The translations under genes were made by a program, and so were the position numbers. A stretch of 64,000 bases of DNA. It comes from Strigops habroptila. Lineage: Eukaryota > Chordata > Aves > Psittaciformes > Psittacidae. The notes under the pieces are model-generated. The model saw only the letters and a program-made list of their open reading frames with translations. It had not been told where the DNA came from and searched no databases. The DNA lies in the NCBI RefSeq assembly GCF_004027225.2, contig NC_044283.2, positions 38,570,207-38,634,206 of the forward strand. Reading direction: 5' to 3'. Positions 41,851-54,470 of the stretch are shown in pieces (the first letter of the stretch is position 1; each line of letters starts with the position of its first letter).

Positions 41851-44765
41851 GGCTGTAACAGAAACTGTCGTATCTTTTCAGCAAATTTTGCTGGTCTAAT
41901 GCACTCCTGGTATCACAGAAGGCACTGGATACTCTTTGCTGCAATCTTGTGAACCACAGTTTTCTCCTTATAGAAATTCAGATTTGACACTGTCTTTAAT
42001 CACTTGCTTTTGGATTTGAATAAAGCATATCACACCATCTTCACAGTTTTGCCAGTCCTAGAAACTGCAGTGGTGCTTTACACCATCATGTCTTCTTCTG
42101 ACAGGGATTAATTCTACAGAAAGGGAAATGGAAAACTTCTGTAGCCCTGAAGCCTCTTCCAGTGCCCTTGTCTTTGAGGTGCAGTTATAAGCATCTCTAG
42201 GTTTTAGCTTTTGTTGAAGTTAACAGCAGGTTTTAAGTGCCCCTTGGGAGCAGGTGAATGCTTCCTTCACCCGAGTCCAGAAGGCATAATTTAGAAGGTC
42301 TCTAGAAAGTATTTGGATTCTGGCAGTAAAACCAAAATAGAATCCGATACTAATACAGATATTTTTATAAAAATAAAATGAGTAAAATTACATGTGGGTT
42401 TGGGGCTTAAGTGTTTTCTTGACTTCCTGCAGAGCTCATTCTATGCAAAAGGTATAAGCTTGTGCTCCAACATACTCAGGTATCATGATAGTTTTGAACT
42501 GCAGTTGGCTTTTGATGATGTTACTTGACAATAAACCCTTAACTGAGAAATACTATGGGAAAAGGATCAGATAAAATGTTCTCCAGTCTTGGCTTTCATA
42601 CTGACAAAACTCCTAGCCTTTATGGCCACAAAAGTAAGTTTGAAATCCAGTCAAGGACATACCTAAAGCATAGAACACAAAACCAGACTCCCACCTTCAG
42701 GTTCAACATTCTATTTTTTAAACAACACATATGGTTTTAGAATTTTTCTTTTTAATCCAAGAGTTTGCTTGTTAATATTTAGTAACATTATGAACACCAC
42801 AGATAAGACCCAATTCTGCTATTACAGCTATCCACAGTCACTAAAATATCCTTGCCTCTCTCCAGAAGTGACCACTGGAGCAGGATTTTACATGATCTTG
42901 TAAATTATGTCATAATTGGGGAAATAAGAATGCAGATCTTTTACCACTTAAACAGCTTTAACTTCTTTTTTCTGTGATTATCTCTTTGCAGTTATATTAT
43001 GAAAGCCTGTTCCAAAATGAATCATATCTTTACAAAGTAAATTTGTAAATACTGGAAAAGGAGAATGGAGATTTTATACTTTCAATGTTTATGCACATGA
43101 CAATAACTTAACAACATATAAATGCTAATTGTTTGTACAAAATTTAGTGACATAAAAATTGCACAACATGATCAAGGAGGGCACTACTCCTCCTTCCTCT
43201 TTCAGCCTGTAGCACACATCCTTGTCAACTCCCACTATCATTTCTCTTTCCTGAGAAATTTTAGAGCTACAATTACATAGGAAACAGCTTCTACCACCAA
43301 GTTCATCTTGGTTTTTAGGTTTCTAGCCCTCACATCCACAGAAGAAAGCAGTCCCTCAGACTGGACAAGGTACAAACAAAACATTCTGGTTTGCTCTATA
43401 GAAGTTTCAACATTTGTAAGTCACCATGGGTTGTGACGTACTTCATTCTGGAAGCAGTGAGCACCAGTGGCTAGCCTCACACAGGTGCTTGGACTATTCG
43501 GGAGATGGACTGGAACTACAGCCTCTTCAGACCTGCTTGCTGGATGTCACTCCTCCAGGGCCAGACACAGTCCAACCCTTTGTCTGACTGCTTAGGAGAA
43601 AAAAAAATATTTCAGAACTATGTTCTCCAATTCCCAAACAATACAACATTAGTAATTACGTTTTATTTCTTAAGAGTAAGTCATATAAAGTACCAATGCT
43701 TACCAAGGCTGGAAGAGTTTGGGGAGTAGTGACAGGAGGGTAGAAAGTTTTTTTTCCCTATTTAAACCAATTTCATAGTGTAAATTACAGCTATCCACAT
43801 TTTAAAGCCCCTCTACACTGCCTGTGAAACTATCTAATGGATGCACAAAGGCAAACTACTGCTTTCTTCTCACACCCGTAAAAAGGGATTAACAGTACAG
43901 CAAAATATAAAGGAGTTCTATTAAGATCTTGAGGGGAAAATGTTACCTGAGTATTACTTTGAATGTAAATAAGAAAGTAAGTGAAAGTAAGGTCTAGGAA
44001 TACAAAAGTAAAAATGTATACTTGTGTATATATATCTATAAAAGCTTGTAAAACCAACATAAGAAAAGTTCTTTTCTAATTAAGACTGAAAAAGTTCAAA
44101 GTCAACAATTACTGTGACCAGGAACAGACAGTGTTCCTAATATTATCTGCATTAGTACCAGGAGAGATTTGTTGTATTTATTTCCTATCATGTAACCACT
44201 ACAGCTTCAGTCTCTGCTTCACAGCTGTCCCAGGTAGTGTCTAATGTAGGGCACCTTTGTTTTAAGTATTTGGTACCCAGCACAAAGTCAAAACAAGTTC
44301 CTGAGCTTTCAGACTAAACTAGCCTGCCACTTGCATACCAGCTGCTTAACTGGTTATGCAGGCTTTACAATAGCCTGTGTAATAAAACTGTAATGTTTAA
44401 AGGGTAAATATATTTATAATTTTTACAAAATACTTATTATTTGCATGTTACAGCAAAATGGGAGAAATTCTATTATCTTAAATGCAATTCTTTAAGACAT
44501 GGACAGAAATACCAGTTTCGCAAACTTTTGGCAGCAGGAGTTATATATGTTTTAATCAGAGTACAAAGAAAATAACTGCTTATAACTACAACACTACAGC
44601 AAATAAGTTTTGTGTTGAACTTGGGTAAGCAGTAGCCTAGGCAGACCTGTTTTTTCAGCAGCTTTTCACTCTAAAGCTCCTACCATATATCTGAGATGCT
44701 CACATAAAATAGGCCAAAAACATGGTTGCTGCCTGTAGTCTTTGAAACTTATATTAAAAAGTGGA

Positions 44766-44835
44766 GTTTGTTTTGGTTTTCGGTTTTTTTGGGTTGGGGG
44801 CTTTTTTTTTTGTTTGGGTTTTTTTTTTTCTTTCT
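44766..44835. repeat. T/G-rich low-complexity tract
   Basis: T runs with GG, GGG and GGGGG interruptions, same character as the tracts at 28.3 and 41.8 kb. Confidence 0.85.
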
Positions 44836-47830
44836 TCTAAGCAGTGACCTATTTAAATGCTTTTTATATCTTGGATTTTAATCTTTTCCTATATCAAAAA
44901 ATTGCTGATCAAAGCTAAATTTCTTCTTTCTTTCATCATTTTGCATTCATGAAGCTAGCTGACATTAAAATTGAGAGCAGCTGTTAACTCACTTTCATTA
45001 ATCATCCGGCAAACACTGACTTCTCAAGTCCATAAGAGAGACCCTTTCAGCAGTAATCAATCCAGATCAATCACTTTCCAGTGCAGAATTTTACTGCCAT
45101 TAAGGTTACATTAAAGCATATTCCAAACAGGAGCTTGGGTAACAGCAGAGTCTCTGGGTAGAGACAGTAGAGCTTCTTCATCCAACTGACTGAAATAAAA
45201 CAGACAGTGTCACCATATAATACACTTACACCAGAATGAAAGTTTGGTCGGGGTTAAGGTCCCAGAACTGTAGTTTGCAATTTCCTCAGCTGAACAGTAT
45301 CTGTTGCAATGGATCCACTGATGGAAATGTTAATTCAAATGAAAGGTCTTTGTTACTTTCTTCCTGTGCTTTGTCCACCCTGACACCAGTACCCAGAGAA
45401 GCTGCACACAGAAGCCAGGAGATATGGTAGGATGTGAAGTTTTATCACTCCAATCACACAGTTTTGTTGTCCGTGACATACTTTTCTTTAAATCCATTTC
45501 TCAGCTCTGTAACCTGGTCTCACCCACCTCGTCTTTCCTCTTCCTTTTACCCACTGTTTCTAGTCACTACATCACTTATCTCTTCCTCACATGCAGTTTA
45601 CTGAAGATTAAGTGAAGTTAACAATAGTGCCCAAAATCGTAATTGTGGAGCAGGTTAGAAACTCCAAAGGGCTCAAAGCCAGGAGGCTGTAAAGCTTAAC
45701 AGCCATTTCATGAGCTGAATTATTCAAGCAGAGGTAAGCTTCAAGTCCTGGAGTTTACAGTTGTCTTTCCCACAACTGTCATCCACATGCAGTTAATAAA
45801 TTAACCGCACAGACCGACTGAAGTCAATACTGCACAGATCACTGCTTTAGAAGAGTAAGAGTGACTGAATCTCTCAAGGCAGAATTTGTCTGAAAGGGAA
45901 CAGCGCGGTGTAATGAAAAAACAGTGACAGCTTATTGTGGAACCAGGCGCACAGGGAAGCGCTTTTCCAGGTGCGAGGGTGCTGGGAGGAAGGCTTTGGG
46001 ACTGACAAGTTTCTAACATCAGCACTCTTGCATGGAGCTTTCAGCATGGGCACTGCTGTGGAAAGCTTCCAGTATCGTATTCAAGCGTGGAAAATTTTCA
46101 ATACTGCCTGCCTTGTTGGAGAACAGACAGATGTTAAAGAGTACAACTGCTTGGTTTGTTATGCTGCTCTGTGTTGCATGACATAACCCTCTATGTATAT
46201 ATTTAATTGTACAAAAGCTTTCTTTTTCAGAGAAGAGAATCTAGAAAAAGAATATCTTTAGAAGAAAAAAGAACCCCACTTCTTTCTTTAAAAATCTTAT
46301 TAAATCATTTGAAAGGCAGGTCCCCTTTTTCCCACAACAGTAATTATATTTCTCACCCTACCTGCTTTTCCAGAATTATTTTCTTCATATTCTTGCAGCA
46401 GATATGGAAACAGATGCAACAGGGGAAACTGTACTGCAATTATATCCCATAATTTTAAAAGACTGTTCCAAAGTAATTTTTTTCCATTAGCTTGTTATAT
46501 TAATGTTAAAAGGAAGAGTAAAATATGTTAATAAACATACATAAAGCTTTTTTTTAATTTTTGTTCAAGAACTGACAGAGAATGGATTTGGAAGGGTAAA
46601 ATAAGAAAAATTCTTCTATCCTTTCAAATGTTAAAAACAATTCCTGATGTGTATGTGTGTAGCCACCCTGATAACTTGTCAGTGACAAACTCCCATTGGT
46701 CACAAGTTGCTATTTTAGAAGCACTGACACTGAGAAAACTTTGTTTCCTGAAAAATAGTGGCCCCATTGCATTGCTCTTCCAGTTGCATCAGTGAGGATT
46801 CAGAAGTAAAACTAATTTTGATGGAATTAACCTACACCTTTAAATAGCTGTAAACAATGCAGACGGTACCTATGAACTTGTTTGAATGGCATGATATGGA
46901 GAGCTACAGGTAAATCTGGTGGACAAAGAATGGTTTTAAACCAGAGATACCGATAGCTGTGCTATGATTCATTTCATACACACTAGAATCGCAAGATTCT
47001 ACCATCTGTTACAAAACTGCTCTATTAACTAAAAAACATTCCGCAAGAAACTGTCATATACAGGTGGTTTACCACAAAGTGAATAAGTAACCCATCTGGC
47101 AGCTTAAGTCACCAAACAAAATAGTGCTTGCCAAGTAATGTATGAAGTAAAGGCATTTTTAAAGCTACATAACAAATTAAAACACCTCCTTGCAAAGTGG
47201 CCAGGCCTTCACAGAATTCAGTGCCACAGAACTGAGAACATTAATTTGCTATTGAGCAGCAGTGGAATGGTTTACAGTAATAAAAAGCCAAAACTGGAAC
47301 ATTGAATATCATCTGTAAATGTTTATTTTAGAAGATAAGTGTAAGCTTTGTTTGTACATTAAACACCATCAAAAGGAATAGCTACAGAAGGCAGCTGATA
47401 CAAGAATTTGGATAACTGGCTTCTGACAAGCTTTGACATCTGCAAAGGGACTACATCTCTCTGCATTGCTCTATCAATTTACCTTCTAGTTACCCACTCT
47501 TTGTAGAAGATTTTGACTTTTTCCTATTTACATTATGTCTATTAAGGCTGCTGTTTGAGCAAATACATAAAGCTTAAAAATGAAACAGGGATCAAGGAGA
47601 CATTTACTGCATTAGTGAACTACTCTATGAGAACACATCAACATGGAAGAAAAACACCCCAAAACACAAAAAGACAGCTTGAAGGACTGGACCTCATAAG
47701 TGCTTCTTATTCAATATTCCTTATACTAAGCAAGTCTGGAATGGGGGAGACTCTATAGATCAAGATACTGATCGCTCTCACACCTGCAGCTACTCAACAC
47801 TCAGATATTCTAGGGATTCTTGCTGCTGTC

Positions 47831-47874
47831 TTTTATGGGGTTTTTTTTGTGTGGGTTTTTTTTTTTTTTTTTTT
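47831..47874. repeat. T/G-rich low-complexity tract
   Basis: GGGG, T8, GTGTGGG and a further long T run, a few hundred bases left of the HMGB2 CpG island. Confidence 0.8.
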
Positions 47875-48229
47875 AAACCACTGTGCTAGAGTAATGTGAT
47901 TAAAACTCAGTTGAAGTCATGGCATCTTCAGTAAGCAAAGTTATACTCCAGTTTCCACTATAAACCACACCTGAAAAAGCAAGAGTGTTAGAAACTGTTC
48001 AGATGACTAAGGATATTTACCTAAACCGATGTTCACTAGAGAACTGGATGAAAGCAACCAGACAAGAGAAACATCAACAAAGCCCATATGGTGTAGACCA
48101 GGGCCAAATCACAATAAACCAGACTGAATGGCTGTACGGAAACTTCGGTTTTATCCCCAGACCGAAAGGGCCAGGTTCACCACTGGCGGTTCTCTGAGGA
48201 GCATTAACTCAAACCACAGGCGTTACAGC

Positions 48230-50060
48230 TTGGGCTGAGCTTTGCCCCCAGGCTCCCACTGGTGCGGCCTTCCCTTTGCGGAGAGAACAAAACACGAAGA
48301 GAGACGACACTTTCCCTTCCCAACACAGCCCACCGCAGCATCTTCCTTCAGACTCGCCGGCCCGGGGGTAGGGAGCAGGCGGTCCCTCCACGCAAGGCCT
48401 CTCTCTGAAGAGGTGCTGCAAGCCGAGCCAGGCCCGGCGCCTCGGCGGCACCCCGAGCTCCCCCACCATGTAACCGCAAGCCTCGGCAGCCGCTACTCCG
48501 TGGCGGGACGGCTCAGGGATCCCTTCCATCACCACCGCGGAGCAGGCCTCGCTCGGGGAGCACAGCCGATGGTAAAGCCCAGCTTTACAGCTGGCGGCTG
48601 CTGCCCGCCAAGCTCGGGGAGCCGCAGGACCACCGCTCCGCCCCGAGGGGAGAGAGCGACGGTGGCGCTCCCCACAGCGGGCCGCCTCGGCTGCCCTGCG
48701 AGACAAGAGAAGGGTAGACGCCGAGGAGGCCCCACAGCTCTCCGGCGGCCATGCCGCGCGCGGGACAGCTGTGCTCCACCGCCGGCAGGGGCCGGTCTGA
48801 GCCCAGCAAGCCCCCACAACGGCCCCGACTTAACCCACCCCACCGTCCTCCTCGCTCCCTTTGTATTTTTAAACCACGCTACAGCATCCCGCTCCTCCCA
48901 ATCAAAACGCGCGTAGGCCCCGAAGGCCAATAGCGAAGCCCCCCGCGGTTTTTTAAACCGTCCCTCTCCCCCAATCACCGCCCAGTGCTTTTAATCCCGC
49001 CCCCTCCACTCTCCTCACCCCAACCGGTTCCAACGAGTATGAGCGCTAACGACCCCCTGCGCTCGACCTACCCGAGGAGCTGCTCGGCCACTGACGTCAG
49101 AACAGCAGCCAGCGAATCCCCGGCAGCCCTGGCAGTAGGGGGCGGGGCCGCAGGCAGTTTGAACCGGCGCGGCAGCCAATCCGCTGTGGCAGGGGGCGGG
49201 TACCCGGGCGTCGCGGGTCAAGTTGCTGTGGCGGGTAGGGCTGTGAAAAACAAGAGGCTGTAAGTGCGCCGCTGGGAAACCATTCAGCGGCAGCCGCGGA
49301 GGGAGCACAGCCCCGTGCCGCCAGCGCCCGCTCCGCCCAGCCAGGCAAGGCCCCGGGCCGCGGGGCGGTGGGAGGGCGTCGGCACGGAAGGAGGGAGGGA
49401 GCGGGGGAGGCGGGAGCGCCACCGCCGGTCCTGGGCGCGGAGGGAGCGCGGGCTTGCCTAGGCGGGCGGTGCGGCCAGGGCTCCGGCAGGAATCCCGCCG
49501 GGCGGGTGGGCCGGACGAGCGGGCGGGGAGGGCGGCCCCGCCGGGGAGGGCTGGGGCGCGGGCGGCGGCTCCGTACGGGCCAGCCGCGGCGGGAGGCGGG
49601 TGGAGGCGCCTGGTGGCGGGAGGGGCTGCGAGGCGGGCGGGCGCGAGGTCGGCGGCGGGGGAGGGGCCGCGGCCGCGGGGGGCGTGCTCGGGCGGGAGGC
49701 GCCGGCGGCGAGAGGCGGGAGCGGCCGGAGGCGCGGCTCCGCCCGGCGTTGGTCCCGCCCTCAGGCCGCCTCTCCCTTCCCGCTCCCCCCTCCTCAGGGA
49801 TCCGCCGCCGACCTCGCCATGGGCAAAGGCGACCCCAACAAGCCGCGGGGCAAGATGTCCTCGTACGCCTACTTCGTGCAGACCTGCCGTGAGGAGCACA
49901 AGAAGAAGCACCCGGACTCGTCCGTCAACTTCGCCGAGTTTTCGCGGAAGTGCTCGGAGCGGTGGAAGGTGAGCGGGGCCGGGCCGGGCTGGGCTGAGCC
50001 TGCCGGGCCGGCCCCCGCCGGTCCTGCGGGCTGCTGGGAAAAGATTCCTGGTGGCAGCTG
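48230..50060. promoter_or_regulatory. HMGB2: CpG island and promoter of HMGB2
   Basis: A second GC-rich, CpG-dense block begins abruptly near 48230 and ends inside HMGB2 intron 2. Visible elements are four CCAAT boxes in the same orientation (48898, 48927, 48971 and 49176), an exact cAMP-response palindrome TGACGTCA (49092-49099), GC boxes at about 49138-49147 and 49191-49200, and a CHR-type TTTGAA (49158-49163). NF-Y boxes with a CHR are the known arrangement of late cell-cycle promoters bound by DREAM/MuvB, which suits HMGB2, a gene raised in proliferating cells. Assigning factors to these sites is inference. No TATA box is evident. The transcription start is probably near 49200. Confidence 0.85.
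49200..49259 (+). other. HMGB2: HMGB2 5' non-coding exon 1 (end defined by donor)
   Basis: HMGB2 genes usually have a non-coding first exon. Here CAAGAGGCT is followed by a strong GTAAGT donor at 49260, just after the promoter motifs, and the first coding exon has its own acceptor (CTCCTCAG ending at 49797). The right end is well supported; the left end is a guess. Confidence 0.55.
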
Positions 50061-51186
50061 CTGCTGAGGCGTTAGTGGGTCACCAGGCGCTTTAGCTGAC
50101 CCAGCCTCTTCTCCTTTCCCCTCCACGTGTCCGCAGACAATGTCTAGCAAGGAAAAAGGGAAGTTTGAAGAAATGGCTAAAGGAGACAAAGCTCGTTATG
50201 ATAGGGAGATGAAGAACTATGTTCCTCCCAAAGGCGAGAAGAAAGGAAAGAAAAAGGACCCCAATGCTCCTAAAAGACCACCGTGAGTGTTTCTATGACC
50301 AAAAAAAGAGGGGAAAAAGTATTAGTTCTACTAGTCTGACACTTAACTTTAATTACTGTCTCTTATTTTAGATCTGCGTTCTTCCTTTTCTGCTCTGAAC
50401 ACCGTCCAAAAATCAAAAATGATCATCCTGGCTTGTCTATTGGAGATACAGCAAAGAAATTAGGTGAAATGTGGTCTGAACAGTCGGCCAAAGACAAACT
50501 GCCATATGAACAGAAGGCTGCGAAACTAAAGGAGAAATATGAAAAGGTACAGTGAAAGCAATAAAATAATGGCCAGAGTTGTAGAGGTTGCTGTGAATGT
50601 GTGACTTCTGTTTTCCACTGAAAACATGTGTGGTTCATAGTTCTACATCTTTGTCAGCCCTTGTCAGGCTTCAGAATACATGGCAAAGTATGGCGTGGGA
50701 GGTGTCCGAAACCCTTGCAGTGAACCCGAATGTGTTTCTTGCATACCTAGGGATTTTACCAATAGGATGCTTTACTTCCAGAAAACAGGGCACCTGCTTA
50801 GTAAAATACAGTCATGCTCCAAAGTGTTGCGGTCATGAAATTCTTAGAACTGTCCACATTGTGTGTTCTCTTCCTAAAAGGTTTAAGTGTGAAAGTCTCA
50901 AGGCTGAAACCCCGCTTTGCCGCACACACTGTAGTTGGTCTGCACAGTAAAGTAGCATTAAATTACTGAAGCAGTGCAGATTTGTCTTCAGACCTATGTT
51001 GCCAGCAACTAAACAGCATTTTTCTTGCAGGATATCGCAGCATATCGTGCCAAGAGCAAGAGTGATGCAGGAAAAAAGGGCCCAGGTAGGCCTGCAGGAT
51101 CTAAGAAGAAAGCAGAACCAGAAGAGGAAGAGGAGGAGGAGGAGGAAGAAGATGAAGAGGAGGAAGAAGACGAAGATGAGGAATAA
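49819..51186 (+). CDS. HMGB2: HMGB2, high mobility group box protein 2 (4 coding exons)
   Basis: Coding exons are 49819-49968, 50137-50282, 50372-50546 and 51031-51186, all with GT-AG introns (168, 89 and 484 bases between coding exons), giving 208 residues. HMG box A spans about residues 9-79 ([12 protein letters not shown] to MKNY), box B about 95-163 ([20 protein letters not shown] onward). The redox cysteines C23, C45 and C106 are all present. A basic linker (about 164-187, with [14 protein letters not shown]) leads to an acidic tail of 21 consecutive Glu/Asp (188-208). HMGB2 rather than HMGB1 or HMGB3 is supported by the [19 protein letters not shown] start, the tail length and the neighbours SAP30 and GALNT7. 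It is a nuclear protein that bends DNA and chaperones nucleosomes and V(D)J or transcription complexes. The ATG has a good context (GCCATGG), and an intact, intron-bearing structure rules out a processed copy. Confidence 0.98.
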
Positions 51187-51580
51187 ATTGAATGTCCTGC
51201 TGTAAAGATTTATGCTCAAAATCCAATATTTTGCTAAGAATGTGAACTCAAGTGCAGCTCATTGTTAGCTTCAGTATAAAAATCTGTACAGAATTGTGTA
51301 TAGGTAATGTGGTTCTTTGTAGGGAGACCTATTTTTAATGTGAGTAGTGGCTGAGGGCTGCTACAGTTCGGTTAAAATTAAAAAAGAAGAAAAAGTTGTG
51401 GAATGTTTCTGCATATTTAATGGTTTTGTTGAAATTCAGTGACTGGTAGCCAGGTGTTTCTTTATAGCTAAGTAAAGCAAAGGAGGTAGCTTAATAGCTG
51501 GTCTTATATTTTGTAGTATATTGCATTGTATTACTTTTTTAACAGTTTTGTAATAAAATGTTGTACATGATCATTGTTGC
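51187..51580 (+). other. HMGB2: HMGB2 3' UTR with poly(A) signal
   Basis: The sequence after the stop is AT-rich and contains AATAAA at 51552-51557, followed by GT-rich text (GTTGTACATGATCATTGTTG) suitable as a downstream element. Cleavage is expected about 15-25 bases after the signal. HMGB2 3' UTRs of a few hundred bases are usual. Confidence 0.75.
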
Positions 51581-51599
51581 ATTCTTGATGTTTCAGAGC

Positions 51600-53989
51600 A
51601 GCTGGGTGCCCCCAGAGCGCTGCAGCCCTGTGCAGGGAAGTGCTCTGTGGTGTTCTTGAGCTGTTACTCTTGTCACAAAACTGACAAGTATCTGGGAGCA
51701 TTGACTCTTGGAGTCTATACAGGAGCCTAAACATTTTAAGCCACAACTCTCTCCTACATTTACTGCCATTAGCTGCAGTCAATGTTTTCCTTATGCTAGC
51801 ATTTACTTAGACCGCCTTGCAAGTGAAAAAAAACCCCTCTCTGATTTCAAGTATTGAAGTTGCTGATAATTATTTCTGGATTGTTTTCTTTCGCCAAACT
51901 ACTGAAGCACAGGTCCTTGAGTTTTGTCTTGGTGTATTCTCCGGCAATTGTGACTCTTGGGAACTTTGAGAGCTCAGGGCCACAGGCCTTTTCTGCTGTC
52001 CATACCAGGACAGGAACATTGGCTGTAAGACAGATGTGGTTAGAGGTATGTCTTCCCAGATGTTCCCTACTCCTTCCCTCTCCCCCTGGCCCAAGTATTA
52101 GTGGCCTCTCATAAAATACACAGCTTGCAGAACAGCATGAAAAATGTTGGAATGTTATTTCCACACATGCCCATAGATTCCTGCAGAAAAGAGAGGAGGA
52201 GGCAGCATTTGTAAAGAAGATGTGCTCCTGATATATTGCTGTTTGTGATAGTAACAGTATCGTCACTTGCAAGATTTCTTGGTTTTCAGGGATTTTTTAC
52301 TCAACCTTTAGTATGTTTAAAAGTCTAAATCTAGATACCTAACTATGTTTGCAAGTGGGAAATGGGAGGTGCCACAGCTAAACTAACAGCTTAAGTTTAG
52401 TTTGTTGAGATAAATACTAGGCAATAGCTTTTACCAGCCTTTGAAAGCCCAGCAATGAAAAGCATTTAACGTCTAAAATAGTAAGTAGTATAAAGAGCAG
52501 GTTTCCAACTTTGTTTTTTAACTGTCTCCCTATTGTCCATCAACTTCTGAAATGAATCTTACACGTGCACAGTCGTTGTGCATGTGTAAGAGAAAAAGCG
52601 GTTTCAGCACTGTAACCATGGTGAATGTCACTGCGGTCGGTTGACAAGAGTGTAGCACCTTCTGAAGCAGGAGTCTGGACAGAAACACTGCGTATTCCTG
52701 AAAGTATGGAAATAACCATAAAGGCAATTCAACCATTTTTATGCTAAAATAGATACTAATCTTTGAAAGCCTTGGAAACCCAGAGTTGCTTTCTCCTCCC
52801 CACCCTGCCCCTGAGATACTTGCAGTACTACCAGAAGGACTGGCTGCTGTTTCGCATGTTGTCTCACTGGAGACACTCTGCACAGGCAGGATCAATGGCT
52901 CTGTTTTGCAAGCTCAGCTTTTGGGAAGCCGCAAGCATGAACTGGCAGCGAGAGGCAGCAGGTCTGTGTGCAGTACATCCAGTGCTCAAGAACATTTTCT
53001 CCTGCAGAGAGTTTGCGATCCTAGAGCACCTTTATCCTTAACTCAAAGACTCTTCCAGCTAGAGGCAATTCCCTGTTGTAGCACGTAGCTGAGACTATAC
53101 TGGTCTCACCCCTTTCCATCATATTCTGTTCAGATTTCCCTGTGGAAATGCACCACCACATCCCCTCAACTCTCAGACTCCCTCCCCAAACAGAACAGCG
53201 ATGCTTCAAGGAGTCTTTCTGATTAAATAACCTTTTGCAGTGGAGCAGTAGCATCAGAGTGAATTGGCTAATTTGATTATTTGAAATGTTTTTTACTTCT
53301 GCTCAAGTGATTTTAAATTAAAACAAAATACAACCTTTCAAGTGTCCTAGAAAGCTGCACAGGTTATGGAATTTTAAATATTGTGTCAGAATAAGAGCAC
53401 ATCTAGAGGTAATTCAGAGTAAAGAAGCTCTCCTAATATTTTCCTTACTGAGGTAAAATGGCTTTTAGGTTCTATTTCATTTAGCATTAATTGGCTAATT
53501 TTGTTGCAGCACAACTTCTGCACAAATCAGTGCAGAACCACCTAATATTGCCACTCTGCTGCCCTATGTCTTAATGATGTGGGTTGCTTTTGTTTGTGAT
53601 CTCATTTACAAATATATCCTGATTTCTGGAGCGGTCTCTATTGCAAAAATAGCCCATTGCACAGCTCTGCTAGCCTGACCCACATCATTACACAGATCAT
53701 TTTGGGTGCATGCCACGTCAGCATCTGCTGCAGCAAGCCATGGCAAAGCTCTGCATCAGGCTGATCTATCAACCAAGAATGATGTCACGACTCAAGATAA
53801 TCAGCAGTTTAAAAAGAAAATAGTATTTTGTCATTTCGATAAGAAAGATGTTGAGTACAGATTAAAGGCAAATGGAAAAGAGCACGTGGAAATTACTACT
53901 TTCAAATTAAGCTTTAAAAGGTATGGTATGTCAGGTCAGGGGGTTCAGAGAATACCCATCTGTGAGCACTGAAAGAGCTAGCGCTGAAA
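51600..53989. other. DNA downstream of HMGB2, no gene seen
   Basis: Short frames only. Nothing matches a known family by eye. Confidence 0.5.
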
Positions 53990-54470
53990 AGGAGTAGTAA
54001 GTGATCAAAGTGTAACAGGAATGTTCAGAAAAGATAAGGCCTCAGAAGAAAAGCCAAATTAGTTTTTCACATCCGTGTTCAATATGGACAATCTTCCCAA
54101 ATGACTCACTGGAAACTTTTCACTGGAGGTGAACTGGGAGGTCTGTCTCAAATCAAAACTAAAAGCGGTGCCCAAAATGGTTGCAGGCATCAGGGAGACT
54201 GCTCACATTGCACTAAAGGTCCAGCATAAAGGCATACCACCCAGTGAAGCAAGCCAAAATACCACCAAAGTAAGATTGAGGTGGATAAAGAGCAGGTATG
54301 AGAGGATAACAAATGTAGGAACTCAGTCTTTAACAAGTCAAAGTTATTTCTAAACCAGTAAACCAGAAGAAACCTGCACCTCAGCAGGTCAGACACAGCA
54401 ATGTGTGGCAGGGAAAGAGAGCATCAGAGCAACTTGAGAAAACAGATTAGTAACAATTTACAAACACATC
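53990..54470 (+). repeat. Possible left part of the same ancient CR1-like relic
   Basis: Around 54050-54110 one frame reads FFTSVFNMDNLPK, resembling the CR1 stretch that precedes the reverse-transcriptase core. The ERVL-like solo LTR separates it from the better supported right part. Similarity is weak, so this could be unrelated DNA. Confidence 0.4.

Larger units (their letters stand above)
41863..48229. other. SAP30-HMGB2 head-to-head interval, right part
   Basis: AT-rich, with two T/G tracts and only short frames. No gene, RNA gene or repeat family was recognised. Confidence 0.5.

Noticed and set aside
49015-49911. 298-codon minus-strand frame over the HMGB2 promoter and exon
   Set aside because: Antisense shadow in a GC-rich island, low-complexity Pro/Ala/Arg composition, no family resemblance.
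49264-50067. Plus-strand frames running through HMGB2 intron 1 in other frames
   Set aside because: They cross the HMGB2 splice acceptor and are explained by GC content; the true frame starts at 49819.
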